Assembly: GCF_003244875.1 (NCBI RefSeq)
Contig: NZ_LXXZ01000035.1
Span: 1 to 40,440, forward strand
Reading direction: 5' to 3'
Length of the DNA: 40,440 bases
DNA from: Stenotrophomonas sepilia
GTDB taxonomy: Bacteria > Pseudomonadota > Gammaproteobacteria > Xanthomonadales > Xanthomonadaceae
In this document: positions 26,115 through 38,559 of the stretch, one piece after another
Numbering within the stretch: position 1 is the first letter of the stretch
How the letters are laid out: each line of letters opens with the position of its first letter
Notes under the pieces: generated by a model
Seen by the model: only the letters and a program-made list of their open reading frames with translations
The model's database searches: none
Told to the model about the DNA's origin: nothing
Program-made: the position numbers and the translations under genes

Positions 26115-26636
26115 TCAGGCCGCGCGCGGTGCGCGGCGCAGGATGAATTCAAGATCGTTGGTATCGCCAACCGGGAACAGGTACTCGCCGGCCTTCTCGA
26201 AACCATAGCGGGCGTAGAAGCGTTGCGCGCCGAAGTTCTCCGACCACACGCCCAGCCACAGCGTGCGCGGGCCTTCGCGCTCCAGCCAGGCCAGTGCGGT
26301 TTCCAGCAGGCGGCTGCCCCAGCCGCAGCTCTGCTGCGTCTTGATCAGGTACAGGCGCTTGAGTTCGCCGTCACCGGGTTTCACATCCGGATGCGGCAGG
26401 CCACAGGGGCCGGCGGCGGCATGGCCGACCGCCTCCCCATCCAGTTCCAGCAGCCACACTGCGTAATCGGGGTGGGCCAGGATCACGCGCTGGCGCTCGA
26501 CCGTGTAGGCCTCCTCCAGGAAGGCCTGCAGGTCCTGCGGCGGGTACAGATGGCCGAAGGTTTCGGTGAACGTGCGGGCGGCCAGCGCCGACAGGGTCGG
26601 CGCATCGTCCACAGTGGCGCGGCGGATCGAATACAT
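26115..26636 (-). CDS. GNAT family N-acetyltransferase (intact paralogue)
   Basis: 173 residues starting MYSIRRATVDDAPTLSALAA. GDGELKRLYLIKTQQSCGWG is the beta-strand and acetyl-CoA pyrophosphate-loop region (QxxGxG is altered to QQSCGWGS), and ENFGAQRFYARYGFEKAGEY is the C-terminal GNAT motif. It is clearly related over its whole length to the frameshifted gene at 5571-6076. The substrate is unknown. The longer open frame upstream of 26636 is antisense-type reading of the next gene's acidic tail and not part of this protein. It lies 31 bases after the acidic-tail gene. Confidence 0.9.
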   Translation of the reverse strand: MYSIRRATVDDAPTLSALAARTFTETFGHLYPPQDLQAFLEEAYTVERQRVILAHPDYAVWLLELDGEAVGHAAAGPCGLPHPDVKPGDGELKRLYLIKTQQSCGWGSRLLETALAWLEREGPRTLWLGVWSENFGAQRFYARYGFEKAGEYLFPVGDTNDLEFILRRAPRAA

Positions 26637-26667
26637 GCAGGAAGTTGACGCCAGGGCGAAGCGGGGG

Positions 26668-26991
26668 TCAAGCCTTTTCAGGCGACTCCTCTTCTTCCTC
26701 GTCCTCTTCCTCGTACTCTTCTTCGTCCTCGTCCTCGTCCTCTTCTTCCTCGCCTTCCTCGTCCTCGTCGTACTCTTCCTCTTCGTCGTCCTCGTAATCC
26801 TCGACGCCGAAGTCTTCACCGTCCCAACGGCCTTCGCCGTCGGCGACGAAGGTCAGGGCCATCGCCGCCGGGTTGGTACCGACGCGGACCAGCCAACCAC
26901 CGAACACGCGTGCACGCTCGGTGACCAGGTTGGCCTCGGAGCCTTCATTGCCCAGCTTTTCCCACTCCAGCGAAAACGCAAACTCGGTCAT
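26668..26991 (-). CDS. Small protein with a 40-residue acidic tail, next to aspS
   Basis: 107 residues. The first 60 (MTEFAFSLEWEKLGNEGSEA..., with FGGWLVRVGT and ALTFVADGEGRWDGEDF) look like a small globular domain. Residues 64-105 are almost only Glu and Asp with a few Tyr and Gly. The DNA for the tail is a low-complexity run of GAA/GAG/GAC/GAT codons (26680-26800). I do not recognise the family. Acidic tails of this kind occur in proteins that bind basic partners or metal ions, or that mimic nucleic acid, but nothing here decides. It follows aspS by 16 bases and so is likely co-transcribed with it. Confidence 0.8.
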   Translation of the reverse strand: MTEFAFSLEWEKLGNEGSEANLVTERARVFGGWLVRVGTNPAAMALTFVADGEGRWDGEDFGVEDYEDDEEEEYDEDEEGEEEEDEDEDEEEYEEEDEEEEESPEKA

Positions 26992-27007
26992 TGCCTGGAT
27001 CTCCTGA

Positions 27008-28759
27008 TCAGTTGGTCTTGGGGCGAACCTGGATGTGCACTTCGGCCAGCTGCGCGTCGACGATCGGCGACGGCGCGTCGGTCATCAGATCCTGTGCACC
27101 GGTGGTCTTCGGGAACGGGATGACGTCGCGGATCGACTCGGTGCCGGCCATCAGCGCGGCGATGCGGTCGATGCCGAAGGCGATGCCACCGTGCGGCGGC
27201 GCGCCGTAGTTCAGCGCGTCGAGCAGGAATCCGAACTTGGCGCGGGCCTCTTCGGCGCCGATGCCGAGCAGCTCGAACACTGCGCTCTGCATGTCCGGAC
27301 GGTGGATACGGATCGAACCGCCGCCGATTTCATTGCCGTTGAGCACCATATCGTAGCCGCGCGAGACGGCGGTACGGGCGTTGGCGCGCAGGTCGGCGAT
27401 GTCGTCCACGGCCGGTGCGGTGAAGGGATGATGCAGGGCGACGTAGCGCTGTTCTTCCTCGTCCCATTCGAACATCGGGAAGTCGGTGACCCACAGCGGC
27501 GCCCAGCCATCGGCGATCAGGCCGAAGTCCTTGCCGGCCTTCAGGCGCAGCGCACCCATGAAGTCGGAGACCTTGTTGTAGCTGCCGGCACCGAAGAACA
27601 CGATGTCGCCATTGCCGGCGCCAACATGGGCGACCAGCGCAGCAAAGGAAGCCTCGCTGAAGAACTTCTGGATCGGCGAGCTGACTTCGCCGTTGTCGGC
27701 GATCTTGATGTAGGCCAGGCCCTTGGCGCCGTACTTGGCGGCGTGCGCGGCGTACTCGTCGATCTGCTTGCGGCTCAGCGCTGCACCGCCCGGGATGCGC
27801 AGCGCGGCAACGCGGCCTTCGGCATCGTTGGCCGGGCCGGTGAACACTGCGAACTCGCTGTCCTTGACCAGTTCAGCCACGTCGACCAGCTCCAGCGCGA
27901 TGCGCAGGTCCGGCTTGTCCGAACCGTAGCGGCGCATCGCCTCGGCCCAGGTCATGCGCGGGAAGCTGGCATCCAGCTGGACGTCGACCACTTCCTTGAA
28001 GATGGCGCGGATCATGTCTTCGACGAAGTCCTGCACGTCGCGCTCGCGCACGAAGGCGAATTCCATGTCCAGCTGGGTGAACTCCAGCTGGCGGTCGGCA
28101 CGCAGTGCTTCGTCGCGGAAGCAGCGCGCGATCTGGTAGTAACGGTCGAAGCCGGCCACCATCAGGATCTGCTTGAACAGCTGCGGGCTCTGCGGCAGCG
28201 CGTAGAACTCGCCCGGGTGCATGCGCGCCGGCACCAGGAAGTCGCGCGCGCCTTCCGGGGTTGCCTTGGTCAGGATCGGGGTCTCGATGTCCTGGAAGCC
28301 CTTTTCGTCCAGGTGGCGGCGCAGGGCCTGCACCAGCTTGATGCGGGTGCGCTGCATGCGCTGCATTTCCGGACGGCGCAGGTCCAGATAGCGGTACTTC
28401 AGGCGGGTTTCCTCGCCCGGGTTCTCGTGGGCGTGGAACGGCAGCGGCGCAGCCTTGTTCAGCACGGTGATGGCGGTGGCGATCACTTCCACCTTGCCGG
28501 TGCGCATCTTGTCGTTCACCGCGTGGCGGGCGCGCACGACGCCCTCCACCTGCAGCACGTCCTCGTAGCCCAGCGAAGCGGCCACGGCGAACACTTCGGC
28601 GTTGTCGACCTCCACGGTCACCTGCACGATGCCTTCATGATCGCGGAGATCGATGAAGCAGACGCCGCCCTGGTTACGGGCCACGTCGGTCCAACCGGCG
28701 AGGGTGACAGTCTGGCCAATCAGGGTCTCGTCGACCAGGCCGCAGAAGTGGGTACGCAT
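27008..28759 (-). CDS. aspS: Aspartyl-tRNA synthetase
   Basis: 583 residues, class IIb. An N-terminal OB-fold anticodon-binding domain ([20 protein letters not shown] and [14 protein letters not shown]), motif 2 [20 protein letters not shown], the bacterial GAD insertion domain (about 285-415), and motif 3 [16 protein letters not shown] near the C-terminus. Bacterial AspRS is normally about 590 residues. The start at 28759 ([16 protein letters not shown]) has GGAG nine bases upstream; the longer upstream frame is rejected. It is the first gene of the long minus-strand block. Confidence 0.97.
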   Translation of the reverse strand: MRTHFCGLVDETLIGQTVTLAGWTDVARNQGGVCFIDLRDHEGIVQVTVEVDNAEVFAVAASLGYEDVLQVEGVVRARHAVNDKMRTGKVEVIATAITVLNKAAPLPFHAHENPGEETRLKYRYLDLRRPEMQRMQRTRIKLVQALRRHLDEKGFQDIETPILTKATPEGARDFLVPARMHPGEFYALPQSPQLFKQILMVAGFDRYYQIARCFRDEALRADRQLEFTQLDMEFAFVRERDVQDFVEDMIRAIFKEVVDVQLDASFPRMTWAEAMRRYGSDKPDLRIALELVDVAELVKDSEFAVFTGPANDAEGRVAALRIPGGAALSRKQIDEYAAHAAKYGAKGLAYIKIADNGEVSSPIQKFFSEASFAALVAHVGAGNGDIVFFGAGSYNKVSDFMGALRLKAGKDFGLIADGWAPLWVTDFPMFEWDEEEQRYVALHHPFTAPAVDDIADLRANARTAVSRGYDMVLNGNEIGGGSIRIHRPDMQSAVFELLGIGAEEARAKFGFLLDALNYGAPPHGGIAFGIDRIAALMAGTESIRDVIPFPKTTGAQDLMTDAPSPIVDAQLAEVHIQVRPKTN

Positions 28760-28917
28760 TGGGGGAAGCTCCGCTGGAGAACGCCGGCACCGGATGGGGG
28801 CCGGAAAGCCCCGTATTCTGCGGCCGAGGCCCCGGCCGGGGCAAATCCGGCCAGTCACACCGGCTTGATCATCCCCCTCCCTATAGTCAGGCACCTGCCA
28901 CCGTATGGGATGCCGCC
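28760..28917. promoter_or_regulatory. Divergent promoter region aspS / DUF3011 gene
   Basis: 158 bp separate two diverging starts. A TATAGT box at 28882-28887 lies about 30 bases before the plus-strand ATG and may be its -10; a matching -35 at the usual distance is not clear. No obvious dyad or T-box-like structure for aspS was seen. Confidence 0.4.
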
Positions 28918-29661
28918 ATGAATCCGCTGTCCCTGGCCCGCCTGGCCGTGACCCTGAGCCTGGGCACCATCGCCACGCTCGCCCTGCCCTCCGCCCCGGC
29001 CGCCGCGCAAAGCGGGGTGATCCGTTGCGAGAGCCAGAACAACCGAGAACGCGTGTGCAATACAGGCTGGCGCAATGCGCAGCTGGTCCGCCAGCTGTCC
29101 GGCAGCGCCTGCGACGAGGGCCGCACCTGGGGCAGCCGCAATGGCAGCATCTGGGTCAGCAATGGCTGCCGCGCCGAATTCGTCGAGGCCCGTGGTGGCT
29201 GGGGCGGCGGCAACGGCGGTGGCTGGGGCGGCAACAACGGCCGGCCCGGCGAGACCATCCGCTGTGAGAGCCAGAACAATCGCGAACGCAGCTGCCCGGT
29301 CGGCTGGCGCAATGCCCGCCTGGTCCGCCAGCTGTCCGGCAGCCCCTGCGACGAAGGCCGTACCTGGGGGGTGCGCAATGGCGCGGTGTGGGTCAGCAAC
29401 GGCTGCCGCGCCGAATTCGCCGAAGCTCGCGGCTGGGGCGGCGGGGGCGGTGGCTGGGGCGGCGGCAACAGCAACTACTCCATCACCTGCAGCAGCAACA
29501 ACAACCGCACGCAGAACTGCGACTGGGATGAGCGCCAGGGCCGGCCGGTACTGCAGCAGCAGCTGTCCGGCAGCGCCTGCCAGGAGGGCCGTAGCTGGGG
29601 CTACGCACGGGGCCAGGTGTGGGTGAGCAACGGTTGCCGGGCGCGCTTCGGTACGCGTTGA
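28918..29661 (+). CDS. Exported protein with three DUF3011-like four-cysteine repeats
   Basis: 247 residues. The signal peptide ([20 protein letters not shown], cleaved near AAAQS) is followed by three repeats of about 58 residues beginning [24 protein letters not shown] and [13 protein letters not shown]. Each carries a Cys quartet with the pattern C..(6-10)..C..(~20)..[18 protein letters not shown]. Repeats one and two are almost identical even at DNA level; the third is divergent. Gly/Trp linkers ([25 protein letters not shown]) join them. The pattern matches DUF3011 from memory, whose role is unknown. It is probably a secreted or surface disulphide-bonded protein. It is isolated from other plus-strand genes. 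Confidence 0.85.
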   Translation: MNPLSLARLAVTLSLGTIATLALPSAPAAAQSGVIRCESQNNRERVCNTGWRNAQLVRQLSGSACDEGRTWGSRNGSIWVSNGCRAEFVEARGGWGGGNGGGWGGNNGRPGETIRCESQNNRERSCPVGWRNARLVRQLSGSPCDEGRTWGVRNGAVWVSNGCRAEFAEARGWGGGGGGWGGGNSNYSITCSSNNNRTQNCDWDERQGRPVLQQQLSGSACQEGRSWGYARGQVWVSNGCRARFGTR

Positions 29662-29670
29662 GTTGAGGGG

Positions 29671-29709
29671 TTGGGGTCAGAGCCCTCCGCAGGAGGGGTC
29701 CGACCCGGG
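29671..29709. repeat. GGGGTCAGA-type palindrome between convergent genes
   Basis: GGGGTCAGAGCCCTCC (29673-29688), a GCA loop and GGAGGGGTCCGACCC form an imperfect palindrome of the same plan as 46-88. It fills the 50-base gap between the DUF3011 gene and the lipoprotein gene and is a likely bidirectional terminator, although no T-run is present. Confidence 0.7.
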
Positions 29710-29711
29710 GA

Positions 29712-30353
29712 TCACGGCGCGGGTGCTGTGTCGTCGCCCCACGGTGGCGGTGGCAGGTCGACCGGCTTGCTCAGGTCGAACTGCACGCGGAAGCGGCGGC
29801 CGTCCGGGCGCGTCAGTTCGTAGACGAACGTCTGATCCGGATCGATCTCCATCGCCCAGGTGTTATGCGTGGAAGCCAGCATGTCGGCGCGGCGGAACAT
29901 CGCCACCGAATCGGCATCGGCCGGGAACTGCTGGCGCTCGGCGGTGCCCGGCGGCGTGCTGTCGCCACCGTACAGCGTGATCGCGTCGGGGCTGCCGTCT
30001 TCGTGGCGATGGTCGTGCTTCAGCCGCAGCCCGTTCGGCGTGCGGGTCAGCACCCAGGTCCGCGAGTGGTCATCACCGACATGGAACGGGATGCGCAGTT
30101 CGTGCGCCGGGTCGGCGCAGCCGCGCACATGCATGACCAGGCGCTGCCCGGCGAACGGATCCTTGGCGGTCGGTGCAGGCGTGTCCTCCACCACCTTGCC
30201 GACGTAGGCCTGGCCGCAATGTGCGGCGATGGCGGCCATGAACGCATCGGCCGGTGCGGTCGCCAGGTCATGGGCGACCGTGTCGGAGCGCTGCGTGCAC
30301 GCAGCGAGGCTGAGCAGGAGGGCGGCGGTAGTGGCAACGGCAATCGGTCTCAT
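29712..30353 (-). CDS. Hypothetical lipoprotein
   Basis: 213 residues. The signal MRPIAVATTAALLLSLAAC fits a lipoprotein (lipobox LAAC, Cys at 19), so it is probably membrane-anchored in the periplasm. Recognisable stretches are FMAAIAAHCGQAYVGKVVED, AGQRLVMHVRGCADPAHELR, RTPNGLRLKHDHRHEDGSPD and AMEIDPDQTFVYELTRPDGR. Three Cys in the mature part may include one disulphide. It looks like a conserved hypothetical protein of proteobacteria, but I do not recognise a named family. It lies 53 bases after the antiporter gene on the same strand and may be in its transcript. Confidence 0.82.
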   Translation of the reverse strand: MRPIAVATTAALLLSLAACTQRSDTVAHDLATAPADAFMAAIAAHCGQAYVGKVVEDTPAPTAKDPFAGQRLVMHVRGCADPAHELRIPFHVGDDHSRTWVLTRTPNGLRLKHDHRHEDGSPDAITLYGGDSTPPGTAERQQFPADADSVAMFRRADMLASTHNTWAMEIDPDQTFVYELTRPDGRRFRVQFDLSKPVDLPPPPWGDDTAPAP

Positions 30354-30406
30354 ACCCCAACCCTAACGGCCATGGACGATGGGCGCAAACCGCGCGCCAG
30401 TCCCGC

Positions 30407-31624
30407 TCAGCGCTCGGCAGACGGTGCTGCCGGCAGTGCTTCGGTCGCCGCCGCTACCGGCGCGGCCTCGCCCTCGCCGGCCGGCTCCTGCTCCACCGGA
30501 TCAACGTCAAACGGTGTACGGAACACCAGCGACGGCAGCAGCGTGGTCAGTGCGGCGTACAGCAGCAGCGCGCCGAACAGCACCGCCGGAATCTGGAAAC
30601 GCTCGCGCATGATCGCCGCCAGCACCAGGGTGAAGATCAGGGTCGGAGCCAGCGCCAGCGAGACGCGCAGGCTGCTGCGGAAGCTCTCGCCGAACATCAC
30701 CCGGCGCTGCAGCCAGACCACGCCGATGCGCAGCGGCAGCACCACCAGGGTGATCACGATGCCCAGCCCCAGCGCCTCGAAGCTCAACGCTTCGCTGGGC
30801 ACCTTGGTGCCGGCGTTGAAGAAGTAGAACGGCACGAAGAACGAGGCGAACAGGCGCAGCGCGTGCAGGTTCTCGTGCGAGGCCAGCAGCGGCATGCGCT
30901 GGTGCAGCAGGCGCGCAACCAGGCCGGCGATGAACGCGCCCACCAGGTAATACACGCCCAGCAGGTAGGTGATGTAGGCCGCCACCATGCCGACCATCAC
31001 CAGCAGCGAGAACTCCGAGCCCGGCGCGTGCGGCGCCACCCAGCGGCCCAGCGCGATGAACAGCAGCGGCAGGCCGACCATCATCGCCAGCAGCGCCAGG
31101 CTGGACAGCGCCATGTGTCCCGGGTCGCCGGCCTGCAGCACGATGAACAACGCCGCCAGCGCCAGCAGCTCACCGGCGATGGCCTTGCTGGTCACCCAGA
31201 ACCGTTCGTCCTCGCTCAGGCCCAGCCGCGACAGCGAGTCCATGATGAAACCGGTCGAGGGCGTCAGCAGCGCCAACGCCAGCAGCCCGGCGGCCTGCCA
31301 CGGCAATCCTGCGTAACGCCAGGCCAACCAGCCGACGCCGAACAGCGTGCCGGTACGGATGACCAGATGTGCCAGCAGCGGCCACATGCCCCGGCGCAGC
31401 GCCTGCAGATCCACTTCCAGGCCGGCGAACAGGAACAGCGAGGAAATGCCCAGGGTGGCCAGCAGTCCGATCACCGCATCATGTGCCTGATCCCCCAGCC
31501 AGAGCATGCCGATGATGCCGAACAGCAGGCAGGTCAACGGGGCGGGCAGGCTGAAACGCTGCAACGCGCGTGGGATCACCAGCAGCGCGAAGATCAGCAG
31601 CAGGTAGATCAGTTCATGGCTCAT
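30407..31624 (-). CDS. CPA2-family cation:proton antiporter without RCK domain
   Basis: 405 residues, about 12 membrane segments, starting MSHELIYLLLIFALLVIPRA. The Na+/H+ exchanger core has LFLFAGLEVDLQALRRGMWP (conserved ED-type acidic pair region), LLTPSTGFIMDSLSRLGLSE and YYLVGAFIAGLVARLLHQRM. The C-terminus is a Pro/Ala tail with no TrkA-N/RCK domain, unlike the antiporter at 38560. It may exchange Na+ or K+ for H+ across the inner membrane; the ion cannot be told from the sequence. blaL2 is the next upstream gene, 85 bases away. Confidence 0.9.
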   Translation of the reverse strand: MSHELIYLLLIFALLVIPRALQRFSLPAPLTCLLFGIIGMLWLGDQAHDAVIGLLATLGISSLFLFAGLEVDLQALRRGMWPLLAHLVIRTGTLFGVGWLAWRYAGLPWQAAGLLALALLTPSTGFIMDSLSRLGLSEDERFWVTSKAIAGELLALAALFIVLQAGDPGHMALSSLALLAMMVGLPLLFIALGRWVAPHAPGSEFSLLVMVGMVAAYITYLLGVYYLVGAFIAGLVARLLHQRMPLLASHENLHALRLFASFFVPFYFFNAGTKVPSEALSFEALGLGIVITLVVLPLRIGVVWLQRRVMFGESFRSSLRVSLALAPTLIFTLVLAAIMRERFQIPAVLFGALLLYAALTTLLPSLVFRTPFDVDPVEQEPAGEGEAAPVAAATEALPAAPSAER

Positions 31625-31709
31625 GGGGTCTTCCGTGGGGTTGGAACGCGCGCAGGATGCGCGCGCTGAACCGATCCGGCAAGCCGTTTCTGGATGACTC
31701 CCGGTTACC

Positions 31710-32621
31710 TCAACCGATCAGGCGATCGGCAATGCGCCCCACCTGCGCCAGCACCCCGGCGCGCTGCTCGTTGCTGATCGCACTGGCCTGCAGATAGGCG
31801 GTCAGCACCCACGGTGCGCCGCCGGACAAGGGCCACAGGACGGCGATGTCGTTGCGCGCGTCTTCACCATTGCTGCCGGTCTTGTCACCCACCCGCCAGC
31901 GCTTGCCGAGTCCCGCGCGCAGGCAGGCATCACCGGTCTCATTGTCGATCAGCCAGTCGGACAACTGCTGCCGCGACGCCGGTTGCAGCACATCGCCCAG
32001 CACCACACGCTGCAGGGTGGCGGCCATCGCCGCCGGGGTGGTGGTGTCGCGCGGGTCGCCCTCGGCGAAGCTGTTCATTTCCGGCTCCAGCCGATCGCTG
32101 CGGCTGACCGTATCGCCGCTGGCACGCAGGAACGCGGTCACCGCGGGCGGGCCACCGACCACGCCGAACAGCAGGTTGGCGGCGGTGTTGTCACTGGTGA
32201 TCACAGTGGCCCGGCACAGGTCACGCACGGTCATGTCCTTGCCGGCATGACGGCGGGTGACCGGTGCATGCGAGAGCAGATCGGCATCGCGCACCGGCAC
32301 GCGCCGGTCGAGCAGCGCGGGCGCACGCTCGGCCTGGCTGAGCACGGTGGCCGCCAGCATGCTCTTGAAGGTACTGCACATCGGGAAGCGCTCATCCTGG
32401 CGATGACCCAAGCGGCGACCGCTGGCGGTGTCGAGCAGGGTCACGCCCAGGCGGCCGGCGCAGGCCATCTCCAGCGCTGCGAAATCGTTGGCGGTGGTAA
32501 TGGCAGCCTCGGTCGGTGCGCGTGCGCTGGCCTTGCCTGCCGCACGCGCCAGCAACGGCAGGGCAAGCGAAGAAGCGGCGGCGGCACCACTGAACTGCAG
32601 GAATCGGCGACGGGCGAGCAT
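31710..32621 (-). CDS. blaL2: L2-type class A beta-lactamase
   Basis: 303 residues. An inducible serine cephalosporinase/ESBL characteristic of S. maltophilia. The N-terminus is a twin-arginine signal (RRRFLQFSGAAAASSLALPL). Class A motifs are complete: MCSTFKSM (S70-x-x-K), TSDNTAANLL (SDN loop), EPEMNSF (E166) and GDKTGSNG (KTG). AGGAGA precedes the ATG by six bases. It is divergent from ampR with a 174-bp regulatory gap that holds a strong dyad. In this species AmpR senses cell-wall fragments that accumulate under beta-lactams. Confidence 0.97.
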   Translation of the reverse strand: MLARRRFLQFSGAAAASSLALPLLARAAGKASARAPTEAAITTANDFAALEMACAGRLGVTLLDTASGRRLGHRQDERFPMCSTFKSMLAATVLSQAERAPALLDRRVPVRDADLLSHAPVTRRHAGKDMTVRDLCRATVITSDNTAANLLFGVVGGPPAVTAFLRASGDTVSRSDRLEPEMNSFAEGDPRDTTTPAAMAATLQRVVLGDVLQPASRQQLSDWLIDNETGDACLRAGLGKRWRVGDKTGSNGEDARNDIAVLWPLSGGAPWVLTAYLQASAISNEQRAGVLAQVGRIADRLIG

Positions 32622-32795
32622 ACGGAATCTCCTGGCAACCCCTCGATTATTCAGGCCAGCACGATGGGCGACCAGCGCGAAATATCAGCGAGAGACATGA
32701 AAATTATTCATGCCTGTCGCATTCAACCCACTACTGTTACGAACAACTCTATCGACAGGGTAGGATCAGCCATCACTCCAGCTCACGACTGTACG
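32622..32795. promoter_or_regulatory. blaL2-ampR divergent control region
   Basis: 174 bp between the two start codons, more AT-rich than its surroundings. It contains the dyad at 32688-32720. On the blaL2 side GAATAAT (minus strand, 32652-32646) is a candidate -10; a start near 32639 would then put the dyad centre at about -65, the usual place for a LysR-type recognition site. No convincing -35 boxes were found. Confidence 0.6.
32688..32720. promoter_or_regulatory. Probable AmpR operator (33-bp dyad)
   Basis: Arms GCGAGAGACATGAA (32688-32701) and TTCATGCCTGTCGC (32707-32720) match at 12 of 14 positions around an AATTA centre, with a perfect CATGAA/TTCATG core. Position, symmetry and AT-rich centre suit a LysR-type regulator site. 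The exact footprint is inferred. Confidence 0.65.
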
Positions 32796-33659
32796 ATGCT
32801 GCACCCGACCCTGTCGCTGAATGCGCTGCGCGCGTTCGAGGCCGCCGCCCGCCATCAGAACTTCACCCGTGCCGCGCTGGAGCTGTGTGTCAGCCAGGCG
32901 GCGCTGAGCCACCAGATCCGGGGCCTGGAAGACCGGCTCGGCATCCGCCTGTTCCATCGCCTGCCGCGCGGCGTGGCGCTGACCGATGAAGGCGCAGCGC
33001 TGTATCCGGTGCTCAACGAATCGTTCGAACGCATCTCGGCCAGCATCGCGCGCTACACCGGCGGGCCGGCCCGCGAAGTGCTGACACTGGGGGTGGTCGG
33101 CACCTTTGCCACCGGCTGGCTGCTGCCACGGCTGGCCGCATTCGAGGCCGCGCATCCGGACATCGAGCTGCGCCTGCAGACCCACAACAACCGCATCGAC
33201 CTGGCCGGCGAAGGGCTGGATCTGGCCATCCGCTTCGGTGATGGCGACTGGCAGGGCCAGGCCTGCACGGCGATCCTCGATGCGCCCTTCGCGCCGCTGT
33301 GCGCCCCGGCATTGGCGCGGCGGCTGAAGCAGCCGCGCGACCTGGCCACGCTGCCGCTGTTGCGTTCCTATCGCAGCGACGAATGGCCGCGCTGGCTGCA
33401 GGCGGCCGGCGTCAGCGGTGTGGAAGCACGTGGGCCGGTGTTCGATTCCTCGCTGACGGTGGCGATGGCCGCCGCCGGCGGTGCCGGCGTGGCCTTGCTG
33501 CCGCTGCGCATGTTCGAGCAGGAACTGGCCGAAGGCCGCCTGCTGCAGCCGTTCGGCACCACGCTGGAGCTGGGCCGCTACTGGCTGACGCGGCTACGCT
33601 CGCGCGCCGAGCGCGAGCCGGCCAAGCGCTTCCGCGAGTGGCTGCAGGCGCAGGCATGA
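32796..33659 (+). CDS. ampR: LysR-family beta-lactamase regulator AmpR
   Basis: 287 residues. N-terminal helix-turn-helix: LNALRAFEAAARHQNFTRAA and LCVSQAALSHQIRGLEDRLG, then RLFHRLPRGVALTDEG. The C-terminal effector domain starts near 90 (LTLGVVGTFATGWLLPRLAA). Length and sequence are typical of AmpR (about 290). AmpR activates or represses the divergent blaL2 depending on the muropeptide bound. The ATG at 32796 is the first that gives the conserved start; the longer upstream open frame runs through blaL2 and is rejected. Confidence 0.95.
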   Translation: MLHPTLSLNALRAFEAAARHQNFTRAALELCVSQAALSHQIRGLEDRLGIRLFHRLPRGVALTDEGAALYPVLNESFERISASIARYTGGPAREVLTLGVVGTFATGWLLPRLAAFEAAHPDIELRLQTHNNRIDLAGEGLDLAIRFGDGDWQGQACTAILDAPFAPLCAPALARRLKQPRDLATLPLLRSYRSDEWPRWLQAAGVSGVEARGPVFDSSLTVAMAAAGGAGVALLPLRMFEQELAEGRLLQPFGTTLELGRYWLTRLRSRAEREPAKRFREWLQAQA

Positions 33660-33660
33660 T

Positions 33661-33766
33661 GTAGCGCCGAGCCTACGCTCGGCTGCTCCGTGTCCAATGC
33701 CGCGCTACGCGCGAAAGCCGAGCGTGGCTCGGCTCTGCAGAAATGCCAGTCGGCCGCTGGCCGGCA
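33661..33766. repeat. Inverted SMAG pair plus a degenerate GCCGGCC copy
   Basis: GTAGCGCCGAGCCTACGCTC... at 33661-33684 starts two bases after the ampR stop. AGCCGAGCGTGGCTCGGCT at 33716-33738 faces it but ends CTGC, so its GTAG is mutated. A degenerate copy of the other subtype (TCGGCCGCTGGCCGGCA) lies at about 33745-33766. They fill the gap between convergent ampR and the ABC-F gene. Confidence 0.8.
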
Positions 33767-33773
33767 CGACCGG

Positions 33774-35639
<1,866 letters not shown>

Positions 35640-35973
35640 CGGGGAAGGGGTCCATATAACCGGATGGAATGTGCTGGTGAGCACTGTTCCTGCGACGCAA
35701 TTCTAGCGTTAACGAATACTTGACGCGTCCCGGGATGCGCAGTGGCCGACGTTCCTCTCTCCCACGTCCTCGCCGCGCGCTTCCCGGGTCTCCTCCCCGC
35801 CGATGCCTGTCCGGGCTAAATGGTTGCTGCTGCAACGTTTTTTCCGATGACCGGCATTTGACAGGCACTGAATATCCCGTTAATTGCTGTATTGCGCACC
35901 GCAACAACCGCCGTCCGCCTCACCCCCGTGATGTCGATTCCGGTGCCGCCCCCGCCAACCGGAGCCCATCCCG
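35640..35973. other. 334-bp divergent intergenic region before the TonB receptor
   Basis: No gene. It holds a promoter candidate for the receptor (35858-35886), an 8-bp inverted repeat TGCCTGTC (35804-35811) / GACAGGCA (35860-35867) that overlaps its -35, and GTTGC-TGCT-GCAAC followed by GTTTTTT (35824-35843), which could be a weak terminator or attenuator. No clear Fur box was recognised. Confidence 0.6.
35858..35886 (+). promoter_or_regulatory. Sigma70-type promoter candidate for the TonB receptor
   Basis: TTGACA (35858-35863), 17-base spacer, TAATTG (35881-35886). The -35 is perfect and the spacing ideal; the -10 matches three to four of six. Transcription would start near 35893 and give an 80-base leader before the ATG at 35974. 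Confidence 0.55.
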
Positions 35974-38361
<2,388 letters not shown>

Positions 38362-38364
38362 GCG

Positions 38365-38387
38365 GTAGTGCCGGCCGCTGGCCGGCA
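38365..38387. repeat. SMAG-like palindrome, GCCGGCC type
   Basis: GTAG + TGCCGGCCGCTGGCCGGCA begins four bases after the receptor stop. It is the same subtype as 21216-21238. Confidence 0.88.
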
Positions 38388-38405
38388 ACCCCGGGCCGCA
38401 TCTGG

Positions 38406-38449
38406 AGGAGAGCCCCTTCTTGTTGAAGGGGCGCGCCGAAGGCGGGGGT
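38406..38449. repeat. GAGAGCCCC-type hairpin repeat, copy 2
   Basis: Perfect 8-bp arms GCCCCTTC (38412-38419) and GAAGGGGC (38425-38432) with a TTGTT loop, then GCGCCGAAGGCGGGGGT. It has the same plan as 161-210. It may terminate receptor transcription together with the SMAG element. Confidence 0.7.
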
Positions 38450-38464
38450 AGAGGAGAAATGCGT

Positions 38465-38546
38465 GGCAAACCCGCCGGCCACGGCACGTGGACGGCAGGT
38501 TTGCCGTATCTGGCTTCATCGGTGAAAATCGGGGCACCCCCGATTT
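38465..38546 (+). promoter_or_regulatory. Two strong hairpins in the ybaL leader
   Basis: Hairpin one (38465-38505) has outer arms GGCAAACC / GGTTTGCC and inner arms GCCGGCCACG / CGTGGACGGC around a GCA loop. Hairpin two (38526-38546) has perfect 9-bp arms AAATCGGGG / CCCCGATTT with a CAC loop, ending 13 bases before the ATG at 38560. If transcribed they would control access to a weak ribosome binding site. Alternatively hairpin one is a dispersed repeat. Confidence 0.55.
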
Positions 38547-38559
38547 CCTGCGAGTGCCG

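Noticed and set aside
26637..26819. Lys/Arg/Thr-rich N-terminal extension of the GNAT at 26115
   Set aside because: It is another frame of the acidic-tail codons of the neighbouring gene. The GNAT fold begins at MYSIRRA (26636).
27035..28921. A 628-codon plus-strand frame antisense to aspS
   Set aside because: It is an antisense shadow of a core synthetase with all class II motifs and has no recognisable product.
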